Positions 1 to 6,956 of a stretch of 6,956 nucleotides of DNA are shown in pieces (positions within the stretch are counted from its first letter, which is position 1; each line of letters begins with the position of its first letter). The stretch spans positions 1 to 6,956 of the forward strand of contig UQDG01000046.1 of the NCBI GenBank assembly GCA_900539695.1, written 5' to 3'. A program made the translations under genes and the position numbers. The stretch is from an uncultured Oscillospiraceae bacterium. Its GTDB lineage: Bacteria; Bacillota; Clostridia; Oscillospirales; Ruminococcaceae. Under the pieces are notes generated by a model. That model searched no databases. It was not told the origin of the DNA and worked only from the letters and a program-made list of their open reading frames with translations.

Positions 1-2643
<2,643 letters not shown>

Positions 2644-2653
2644 TCTGTAAATG

Positions 2654-2687
2654 AAAATCCCGTCACCGTTTGGTGGCGGGATTTTTT
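2654..2687. terminator. Rho-independent terminator after rpoC, probably bidirectional
   Basis: A 14-bp stem (2654-2667 with 2672-2685, one G-T wobble) closes a GTTT loop and runs into six T's on the plus strand. It begins 10 bases after the rpoC stop codon. On the minus strand the same stem is followed by TTTTCATTT, so it can also end the convergent XRE gene. It should uncouple rpoC from everything downstream, including rpsL. Confidence 0.93.
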
Positions 2688-2714
2688 ATGTGCGGTGTTT
2701 GCAAAAGGTCAAAA

Positions 2715-3359
2715 CTAAGAAAGATTCAGCAAAATCGTTAATAACTCACAAAAGGGAATCACAAAGCCAAAAAGGAAGAAGAACACGGTTTCGCGCAGAA
2801 GCCGGACAAATTGCGAAAACCGGGGCTGAAAAGCACTGAGCCATGCCAAAAATTGCGTTTCCCAAAGTGATATATGGGCATCACAAAAGTGCCAGAAAAA
2901 TAACGCCAGACATTGCAGCAATGCCGCAGTAGGAAAGATAAAGAACTTTGCGGCGTAGGAAGCAGGGACGATCTGTGCGCCGACATCCCACAAAATTGCA
3001 AGGCTGTCCGGACATAGCAAAAGCCCTGCCAGACAAAACAGGATGGATAACAGCAGACATACGGCACGGAGAAGTTGACCGGCATACCGGCTCTGCGGAG
3101 AAAACAGATCGACAAAAGTCTTAACAGAATCCGCACCGCTGCCCGTGCCGGAGGTCCCGGTGTGAATTAATTCGTCTAATGTCAGGTGCAGTACTTGGGC
3201 CAGCGGCTCCAGCGTATTTATATCGGGCAATCCAACGCCGCGCTCCCAGCGGCTTACCGCTTTGTCCGTCACGTGGAGGCGTGCAGCAACCTCTGCCTGT
3301 GTCAGTCCCAGCGTCCTGCGCTGGTCGGCAATAAAGGCTCCGAAACTTTTAGCGTCCAT
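2715..3359 (-). CDS. XRE-family HTH regulator with C-terminal membrane domain
   Basis: A 214-residue protein. The N-terminus (about 6-65) is a Cro/C1-type helix-turn-helix: LGLTQAEVAARLHVTDKAVS, then RWERG, LPDINTLEPLA and LDELI, all typical of XRE regulators. A Gly/Ser/Thr-rich linker (67-78) leads to a hydrophobic C-terminal half with about three likely membrane helices: 96-115, 139-158 and 192-211. It is therefore probably a DNA-binding protein anchored in the cytoplasmic membrane; its signal is unknown. The ATG at 3359 was chosen because GGAGGG (3372-3367) lies 7 bases upstream and the HTH starts right after it. The frame is open upstream to 3488, but that extension overlaps the promoter and reads as non-protein-like. 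The gene converges on rpoC and diverges from the ArsC/Spx-like-pepF operon, so local regulation or autoregulation is likely. Its codon use is much less biased than its neighbours' and it is richer in A/T, suggesting low expression or later acquisition. Precise family and targets are unknown. Confidence 0.88.
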   Translation of the reverse strand: MDAKSFGAFIADQRRTLGLTQAEVAARLHVTDKAVSRWERGVGLPDINTLEPLAQVLHLTLDELIHTGTSGTGSGADSVKTFVDLFSPQSRYAGQLLRAVCLLLSILFCLAGLLLCPDSLAILWDVGAQIVPASYAAKFFIFPTAALLQCLALFFWHFCDAHISLWETQFLAWLSAFQPRFSQFVRLLRETVFFFLFGFVIPFCELLTILLNLS

Positions 3360-3389
3360 GTTTAATCCCTCCGTATATGATCTGCAACA

Positions 3390-3418
3390 AGCGTAGCACA
3401 CGGAGGCCGAATTGTAAA
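3390..3418 (-). promoter_or_regulatory. Possible promoter of the XRE regulator gene
   Basis: On the minus strand TTTACA (3418-3413) is followed after 17 bases by TACGCT (3395-3390), which sits about 30 bases before the start codon. The -35 is good (5/6) and the -10 weak (3/6). An alternative -10, TACAAT (3416-3411), overlaps it but has no good -35. Either choice overlaps the inverted repeat at 3412-3436. Confidence 0.4.
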
Positions 3419-3436
3419 CCGACGCTTCGTTTACAA
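3412..3436. promoter_or_regulatory. Perfect inverted repeat, operator candidate
   Basis: TTGTAAAC, then 9 bases, then GTTTACAA: both 8-base arms match perfectly, centre to centre 17 bp. It lies in the divergent intergenic region, over the likely promoter of the XRE gene and about 42 bp upstream of the -35 of the opposite operon. Its size and symmetry suit a dimeric HTH protein, and the adjacent XRE protein is the natural candidate. Binding is inference. Confidence 0.5.
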
Positions 3437-3477
3437 ACGTACATACGCAAAAAAGCAGGGGAGCACTTTCTCTTGCA

Positions 3478-3506
3478 TTGACACACACACGGCGGCGGGT
3501 TATAAT
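3478..3506 (+). promoter_or_regulatory. Perfect-consensus sigma-70/SigA promoter of the ArsC/Spx-like-pepF operon
   Basis: TTGACA (3478-3483), a 17-base spacer, and TATAAT (3501-3506): exact consensus in both hexamers with optimal spacing. The start of transcription should be near 3513, giving a leader of about 37 bases before the ATG at 3550. The spacer is unusual in starting with an alternating CA run followed by a GGCGGCGGG block. Confidence 0.88.
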
Positions 3507-3549
3507 AAATTAACCGCAAACCACCCAACCGGAAAGGGAAGTGACCGTT

Positions 3550-3900
3550 ATGCTGTTTTTGCAGTATCCGCCGTGCTCCACCTGCCAGAAGGCCAAAAAA
3601 TGGCTGGACGACCATGGCATCGCCTACACCCCGCGCCATATCAAAGAGGAAAAACCTACGGTCGAAGAACTGCGGCAGTGGATCGCCCGCAGCGGCCTGC
3701 CGGCCCGCAAATTCTTCAATACCAGTGGCCTGGTTTACCGGTCCCTGGGGCTGAAAGATAAGTTGGATACCATGACCGAGGAGGAGCAGATTGCTCTGCT
3801 GGCCACCGACGGCATGCTGGTCAAGCGCCCGCTGCTGGTAGGGGAGGACTTCGTCCTGCCCGGCTTCAAGCCCGCCGATTGGGAAAAAACGCTTCTGTAA
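3550..3900 (+). CDS. ArsC/Spx-family thioredoxin-fold protein (YusI-like)
   Basis: A 116-residue small cytoplasmic protein of the ArsC/Spx/MgsR family. It opens with a beta strand and the motif YPPCSTCQKAKKWLD, placing Cys9 and Cys12 as a CxxC pair. Later family signatures are KFFNTSG (55-60 region), YRSLGLKDKL and the conserved DGMLVKRPLL with Arg93-Pro94. Length fits the family. It lacks the C-terminal arginine-containing extension of true Spx, so it resembles the YusI-type 'arsenate reductase family protein' whose real substrate is unsettled. A thiol/disulfide role is likely; arsenate reduction is not supported, since no ars genes are nearby. A GTG at 3541 would add three residues, but the purine-rich site GGAAAGGGA (3531-3539) is too close to it. 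The ATG at 3550 gives about 10 bases of spacing and the usual family N-terminus. It ends in a double stop (TAATAA) and is the first gene of an operon with pepF. Confidence 0.9.
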   Translation: MLFLQYPPCSTCQKAKKWLDDHGIAYTPRHIKEEKPTVEELRQWIARSGLPARKFFNTSGLVYRSLGLKDKLDTMTEEEQIALLATDGMLVKRPLLVGEDFVLPGFKPADWEKTLL

Positions 3901-3924
3901 TAAGGATAGGATAAGGAGAAAACC

Positions 3925-5727
3925 ATGGCTGAAATTTTAAAAGAACGCAGCGAACTGGATCCGCAGTTCCAGTGGGACCTGACTTCGATGTTTGAAAGCG
4001 ACGCTGCCTGGGAGACCGCCCTCGAAAACCTCGATGCCGAGATCGACAGCGTAGCCGCTTTTGCGGGCAAGCTGTCCGACGCCATCACCATCGGCGCTTA
4101 TCTGGACGCCACCACCGAGCTGAACCGCAAGGTCGAGCAGCTCTACTGCTACGCCAGCATGCGCCACGATGAGGACACCCGCGGCGAGGCTGCCCAGAGT
4201 ATGTACGCCCGCATCAACAGCAAGTACGTCAAGCTTATCACCGCGCTGTCCTTCGCCCAGCCGGAGATCCTGGCCCTGCCCGAGGAGACCCTGACCGCCA
4301 TCGTCAACGATCCCGCCGTGGCCGACTACAAGTTCAATCTGGAGGACCTGCTGCGCAGCAAGCCCCACACCCTCTCCAAGGCCGAGGAAAAGCTGCTGGC
4401 CAGCTTTGGCGAGGTAATGCAGGCTCCCTCCGAGGCTTACCACAACCTCGAGGACGCCGACCTCGTCTTTGACCCCGCCAAGAACGCCGAGGGTGAAGAA
4501 GTTGAGGTCACCGGCTCCAACTTCGTGCCCATCGAGATGGGCACTGACCGTGTCCTGCGCGAGAATGCTTTCCGCAGCTTCTACAAGGGCTACCGCCAGC
4601 ACATCAACACCATGGCCGCCACCTACGCCGGTGCCGTCAAGGCTGCCACCGCCGAGGCCCGCGCCCGCCACTATGAGTCCTCCCGCGCCATGTCCATGGC
4701 AGGGGAGAATGTGCCCGTGGAGGTCTACGACAACCTGGTCGCCACCGTCCGCAAGCACATGCCCGCCATGCACCGCTACGTCCGCCTACGCAAAAAGATG
4801 CTGGGCGTCGACGAGCTGCATTTCTATGACGTCTATGCCCCGCTGGTCGGTGACCTGAAGAAGTCCTACACCTACGAGACCGCCCAGCAGATGGTGCTGA
4901 AAGCCGTTGCCCCCCTGGGCGAGGACTACCAGAAGGACGTGCAGAAAGCCTACAACGAGGGCTGGATCGACGTTTATCCCAACCGCGGCAAGCGCGGCGG
5001 CGCTTACTCCGGCGGCTGCTATGACTCCAACCCCTATATCCTGCTGAACTTCAGCGGCACGCTGGACAGCGTTTCCACCCTGGCCCACGAGATGGGCCAT
5101 ACCATGCACAGCTGGCGCTCCCGCAAGCATCAGCCGCCGCAGTACGCTGACTACACGCTGTTCGTGGCCGAGGTCGCGTCCACCGTCAACGAGAACCTGC
5201 TCATCGAGCAGCTGCTCCAGAACGAGAACGACCCACAGACCCGCCTCTACCTGCTGAACCAGTACCTGGAGAACTTCAAGGGCACCGTCTACCGCCAGAC
5301 GATGTTTGCCGAGTTTGAGCGCGAGGCCCACGCCATGGTGGAGCGCGGCGAGGCCCTGAACGCCTCCGCTCTCAACGCCCTGTATAAGCGCCTGGTCATC
5401 GACTACTTCGGCGACGACATGGTCATCGATGACGAGATCCAGTACGAGTGGGCGCGCATCCCGCACTTCTACCGTCCGTTCTACGTCTACAAGTACGCCA
5501 CCGGCTACTCCACCGCTGTGGCCCTGTCCGAGGGCATCCTCAAAGAGGGCGAGCCTGCCGTCAAGCGCTACAAGGAGTTCCTCTCCATGGGCGGCAGCGC
5601 CTACCCGCTGGATGAGCTGCGCCACGCCGGTGTTGACCTGGCCACCCCGGCCCCAGTCGACGCTGCCCTCGAAAAGTTCGAGCGCATCCTCGATGACGCC
5701 GAAGCTACCTTGGCAAAGCTGCAGTAA
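3925..5727 (+). CDS. pepF: Oligoendopeptidase F, M3-family zinc metallopeptidase
   Basis: A 600-residue cytoplasmic peptidase that cuts short peptides (in characterised PepF enzymes, roughly 7-17 residues) internally, used in peptide recycling and signal-peptide turnover. Full length for the family. The N-terminal helical part (about 1-200) starts QFQWDLTSMF and contains YCYASMRHDEDT, typical of PepF. The M3 catalytic domain follows. The zinc site is HEMGH at 388-392 (His388 and His392 ligands, Glu389 catalytic), and Glu416 in FVAEVASTVNE should be the third ligand. The PHFYRPFYVYKYATGYS stretch at 513-529 carries the substrate-binding His/Tyr cluster. There is no signal peptide. The start is secure: AAGGAG (3913-3918) sits 6 bases before the ATG. 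It lies 24 bp after the thioredoxin-fold gene and is presumably co-transcribed from the promoter at 3478-3506. Codon use is strongly biased, like rpoC, suggesting high expression. A hairpin terminator follows. Confidence 0.97.
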   Translation: MAEILKERSELDPQFQWDLTSMFESDAAWETALENLDAEIDSVAAFAGKLSDAITIGAYLDATTELNRKVEQLYCYASMRHDEDTRGEAAQSMYARINSKYVKLITALSFAQPEILALPEETLTAIVNDPAVADYKFNLEDLLRSKPHTLSKAEEKLLASFGEVMQAPSEAYHNLEDADLVFDPAKNAEGEEVEVTGSNFVPIEMGTDRVLRENAFRSFYKGYRQHINTMAATYAGAVKAATAEARARHYESSRAMSMAGENVPVEVYDNLVATVRKHMPAMHRYVRLRKKMLGVDELHFYDVYAPLVGDLKKSYTYETAQQMVLKAVAPLGEDYQKDVQKAYNEGWIDVYPNRGKRGGAYSGGCYDSNPYILLNFSGTLDSVSTLAHEMGHTMHSWRSRKHQPPQYADYTLFVAEVASTVNENLLIEQLLQNENDPQTRLYLLNQYLENFKGTVYRQTMFAEFEREAHAMVERGEALNASALNALYKRLVIDYFGDDMVIDDEIQYEWARIPHFYRPFYVYKYATGYSTAVALSEGILKEGEPAVKRYKEFLSMGGSAYPLDELRHAGVDLATPAPVDAALEKFERILDDAEATLAKLQ

Positions 5728-5736
5728 CAATAAAAA

Positions 5737-5766
5737 GGAAGGGGCACCCGAGAGGGCGCCCCTTTT
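5737..5766. terminator. Shared hairpin terminator between pepF and the convergent secreted-protein gene
   Basis: AAGGGGC-A-CCC (5739-5749) pairs with GGG-C-GCCCCTT (5754-5764) around a GAGA tetraloop, with a single A/C mismatch. It ends in TTTT on the plus strand, and on the minus strand is followed by CCTTTTTA, so it can work for both genes. It begins 9 bases after the pepF stop codon and lies about 17 bases beyond the stop of the minus-strand gene. Confidence 0.85.
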
Positions 5767-5782
5767 GCTGTTATATAAGGTG

Positions 5783-6229
5783 TTACTTGCCAAGAACTGC
5801 CTTCACATAGGCGGCTTCGCGGGCGGCTACCTGTGCCTGGAATGCCTTCACGGCATCGGCATAAGCGGCTTCGCGCTTGTCGGCTGCGGCCTGGGTAGCC
5901 TTACCGGCGGCAATCACAGCGGCCACTTTGGCGTCTGCCTCAGACTGAGCGGCCTTGCCGGCGGCGATCACGGCCAGACACTCTGCATCGGCCTTGGCCT
6001 GGGCAGCTTTAGCAGCCTTCAGGATCGCGGCACTGTCGGCGTCGGCCTTTGCCTTAGCCTGCTTGGAGTAGGCATTGACAGCGGCCGTGTAGGCGGCTTC
6101 TTTGGCGGCGATCTCCTGCTGATAGGCTTTTACAGCGGCGATGTAATCATCGTTGGCGTCTGCAAAAACGGGAACGGCGAACATGCAGACCATGCAGATG
6201 GCGAGCAGGGCAGAGAGAAGTTTTTTCAT
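5783..6229 (-). CDS. Secreted alanine-rich helical repeat protein, function unknown
   Basis: A 148-residue protein that I do not recognise as a named family. The N-terminus is a clear signal peptide: MKK, a hydrophobic core, then VPVFA, with cleavage expected after Ala23. There is no lipobox, so it is probably released or loosely wall-associated. The predicted mature part is 125 residues, 50 of them Ala, with many Lys, Glu, Asp and Gln, no Pro and one Cys (Cys84); it should be almost entirely alpha-helical. Three tandem 18-residue repeats occupy 67-120. They are flanked by two copies of a related 23-residue module (29-51 and 123-145) rich in Tyr/Phe. No LPXTG, SH3 or LysM anchor is visible. 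The ATG at 6229 was chosen because AAGGAGG (6244-6238) lies 8 bases upstream; an in-frame TTG at 6235 is only 2 bases from it. The gene has its own promoter and converges on pepF. Real-gene evidence is strong (signal peptide, RBS, promoter, terminator); function is unknown. Confidence 0.9.
   Translation of the reverse strand: MKKLLSALLAICMVCMFAVPVFADANDDYIAAVKAYQQEIAAKEAAYTAAVNAYSKQAKAKADADSAAILKAAKAAQAKADAECLAVIAAGKAAQSEADAKVAAVIAAGKATQAAADKREAAYADAVKAFQAQVAAREAAYVKAVLGK
5870..6031 (-). repeat. Three tandem 54-bp units encoding 18-residue helical repeats
   Basis: Units, read on the minus strand: 6031-5978, 5977-5924 and 5923-5870, encoding residues 67-84, 85-102 and 103-120. The protein units are AAILKAAKAAQAKADAEC, LAVIAAGKAAQSEADAKV and AAVIAAGKATQAAADKRE. 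Units two and three are closest, also at the DNA level, with the shared core AVIAAGKA. The period is exact with no indels. The repeat number could vary between strains. Confidence 0.85.
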
Positions 6230-6253
6230 TGTCAATACCTCCTTAAAAATAAA

Positions 6254-6289
6254 ACCAAGGGTGATTTGGTCTCCCGGAACGCCCGGGAG
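6254..6289 (-). promoter_or_regulatory. Two adjacent hairpins in the leader of the secreted-protein gene
   Basis: On the minus strand CTCCCGG-GCGTT-CCGGGAG (6289-6271) forms a perfect 7-bp GC-rich stem very near the predicted transcript 5' end. It is followed without a gap by a weaker stem, ACCAA (6270-6266) with TTGGT (6258-6254). The ribosome binding site lies just after, in A/T-rich sequence. This could be an mRNA-stabilising 5' structure or a regulatory leader; there is no sign of a terminator between it and the start codon. Confidence 0.55.
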
Positions 6290-6303
6290 TTATCTACAGC
6301 CTT

Positions 6304-6332
6304 ATTATACCAGATGGCGCATAAAGCTGCAA
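6304..6332 (-). promoter_or_regulatory. Extended -10 promoter of the secreted-protein gene
   Basis: On the minus strand TGGTATAAT (6312-6304) is a perfect -10 hexamer with the extended TGn element. A weak -35, TTGCAG (6332-6327), lies 17 bases upstream. Transcription should start near 6297, giving a leader of about 68 bases. The strong -10 plus TG suggests high basal expression. Confidence 0.75.
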
Positions 6333-6584
6333 CAAAAAATGACTCGACAAAATCATGAATTCTGGCATTGCAAATTGTGCAAACTAGACAAATGTTGTTG
6401 AAGCATGGACAAAAAACGCTTACACAAACCTTGGGCAGGGGAGTAGGCACCCTGTTCATCTTATGCACCGCCTTATAAAAAGGCGTCAGGCCCTGGCCCA
6501 TAGGCCCGAAATCCACATTTTAGCCTGCGAAAACAAAAATTCTCCGTATTGCACGATTTTTTCAAAGTTTTTTTGGCAATACTC
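6333..6584. other. Gene-free stretch between the secreted-protein and rpsL promoters
   Basis: No convincing coding region: the longest frame crossing it (6232-6516, minus) has no ribosome binding site, is Cys-rich and non-protein-like, and overlaps a strong promoter. It holds several small symmetries: TTGCA-AATTG-TGCAA (6368-6382); a hairpin CGCCTT/AAGGCG (6469-6485); three GGCCC pentamers within 6489-6507; and GTATTGC/GCAATAC (6546-6582), which spans two T-tracts just before the rpsL -35. A candidate plus-strand promoter (TTGAAG at 6398, TACACA at 6421) is too weak to call. A small RNA cannot be excluded, but no terminator-like hairpin with a T-run supports one. Confidence 0.6.
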
Positions 6585-6613
6585 TTGACAACGGGCCGCG
6601 AATCCTGTAAACT
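6585..6613 (+). promoter_or_regulatory. Promoter of rpsL
   Basis: TTGACA (6585-6590), a 17-base spacer, and TAAACT (6608-6613): perfect -35 and a 4/6 -10. Transcription should start near 6620, leaving a leader of about 84 bases. T6 (6557-6562) and T7 (6568-6574) tracts, one helical turn apart, lie just upstream and may act as an UP-like element. This promoter makes S12 transcription independent of rpoBC, in line with the terminator after rpoC. Confidence 0.85.
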
Positions 6614-6633
6614 AAACATTGCGTGAGTTCCAG

Positions 6634-6663
6634 GGAGTAGTGCGGCAAAAATGCCGCGGCTCC
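6634..6663 (+). promoter_or_regulatory. Stem-loop in the rpsL leader
   Basis: An inner perfect stem GCGGCA (6642-6647) / TGCCGC (6652-6657) closes an AAAA tetraloop and can be extended by a T-G wobble. An outer GGAG (6634-6637) pairs with CTCC (6660-6663). No T-run follows, so it is not a terminator by itself. It lies about 30 bases upstream of the Shine-Dalgarno AAGGAG. Ribosomal-protein leaders often carry autoregulatory structures, but no known class is recognised here. Confidence 0.5.
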
Positions 6664-6703
6664 GGTAAAACGAACGTGAATATGTGAAGAAAGGAGAAAA
6701 GAA

Positions 6704-6956
6704 ATGCCTACTTTTAACCAGCTCGTGCGCAAAGGTCGTGAGGTCCTGGTCAAGAAGAGCACTGCCCCTGCTCTGCAGAAGTGCTACAACTCCCAGAAGA
6801 AGCAGTACACCACCATGAACAGCCCGCAGAAGCGCGGTGTTTGCACTGCCGTCCGTACCATGACCCCCAAGAAGCCTAACTCTGCTCTGCGTAAAGTTGC
6901 CCGTGTCCGCCTCACGAATGGTATCGAGGTCACCTCTTACATTCCCGGTATCGGCC
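6704..6956 (+). CDS. rpsL: 30S ribosomal protein S12 (3' end missing)
   Basis: S12 sits at the decoding centre of the small ribosomal subunit and controls accuracy of tRNA selection. 84 residues are visible before the window ends, out of about 125-140 in the family. The sequence starts [13 protein letters not shown] and carries the Firmicutes-type longer N-terminal segment (about 25-40). It continues with PQKRGVC (41-47) and the decoding loop [11 protein letters not shown] (54-64). Lys56 and Lys57 correspond to E. coli Lys42 and Lys43; both are wild type, so there is no sequence sign of streptomycin resistance at these sites. The start is secure: AAGGAG (6691-6696) lies 7 bases before the ATG. 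Codon use is highly biased. It normally opens the str operon (rpsL-rpsG-fusA-tuf), and its own promoter here suggests the same; the downstream genes are outside the window. Confidence 0.98.
   Translation, partial: MPTFNQLVRKGREVLVKKSTAPALQKCYNSQKKQYTTMNSPQKRGVCTAVRTMTPKKPNSALRKVARVRLTNGIEVTSYIPGIG

Noticed and set aside
2651..2839. Small plus-strand open frame right after rpoC
   Set aside because: It begins inside the terminator hairpin, has no ribosome binding site, and runs antisense through the membrane part of the XRE gene; its product is not protein-like.
3360..3488. Upstream extension of the XRE gene to a start at 3488
   Set aside because: The extra 43 residues are Cys-rich and unlike XRE proteins, overlap the opposite promoter, and have no ribosome binding site. 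The ATG at 3359 has GGAGGG at good spacing.
3550..3900. Arsenic-resistance determinant
   Set aside because: The fold is ArsC-like, but it has a CxxC pair and YusI-type features, and there is no ArsR, ArsB or ArsD neighbour.
3937..4773. Long minus-strand open frame opposite pepF, and a second one at 4786-5793
   Set aside because: Both are Gly/Val/Leu/His-rich reflections of GC-rich, codon-biased pepF. The clear PepF family match is on the plus strand.
5429..6358. Plus-strand open frame covering the end of pepF and the secreted-protein gene
   Set aside because: It runs through the pepF terminator and reads antisense to a gene with its own promoter, ribosome binding site and signal peptide; its Gly-rich product reflects the Ala-rich repeats.
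6420..6520. Small RNA or riboswitch upstream of rpsL
   Set aside because: Local hairpins exist, but there is no good promoter, no terminator with a T-run and no recognisable riboswitch core, so it is kept only as a low-interest observation.
2688..6584. Insertion sequence or integrated element between rpoC and rpsL
   Set aside because: No transposase, integrase, terminal inverted repeats or target duplications are visible; the genes look like ordinary chromosomal genes.
6869..6874. Streptomycin-resistance change in S12
   Set aside because: Lys56 and Lys57 are both AAG, the wild-type residues.

Overview
The window looks like a chromosomal segment of a Gram-positive clostridial bacterium (Firmicutes). 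A gut Oscillospiraceae/Ruminococcaceae-type organism (Faecalibacterium/Gemmiger/Subdoligranulum-like) is my best guess. The evidence is an RNA polymerase beta' subunit without the large trigger-loop insertion of Proteobacteria, a Firmicutes-type S12 with the longer N-terminal segment, strong AAGGAGG-type ribosome binding sites, and high-GC, strongly biased codons (CTG, AAG, CGC/CGT, GTC) in the housekeeping genes. The genus cannot be fixed from the sequence alone.

Layout. Positions 1-2643 hold the C-terminal three quarters of rpoC, cut by the window edge, closed by a strong rho-independent terminator (2654-2687). Convergent to it, on the minus strand, is a gene for an XRE-type helix-turn-helix protein with three predicted membrane segments (2715-3359). 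A 190-bp divergent intergenic region follows, with a perfect 8-bp inverted repeat (3412-3436) and a perfect-consensus sigma-70-type promoter (3478-3506). That promoter drives a two-gene operon: an ArsC/Spx-family thioredoxin-fold protein (3550-3900) and, 24 bp later, an M3-family oligoendopeptidase F (3925-5727). A hairpin terminator at 5737-5766 separates pepF from a convergent minus-strand gene (5783-6229). That gene encodes a small secreted alanine-rich protein built on an 18-residue repeat, and it has its own extended -10 promoter and a structured leader. A 474-bp gene-free stretch follows, ending in the rpsL promoter and leader, and the 5' part of rpsL (S12) runs off the right edge (6704-6956).

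The genes as a set. In Bacillus, rpoB-rpoC leads with little interruption into ybxF-rpsL-rpsG-fusA-tuf. Here rpoC has its own terminator, rpsL has its own promoter, and about 4 kb with four unrelated genes lies between them. The most interesting parts are the divergent membrane-regulator / thiol-protein / peptidase cluster with its operator-like repeat, and the secreted helical-repeat protein. The rest is ordinary housekeeping. I see no mobile-element genes, CRISPR array, tRNA or rRNA.
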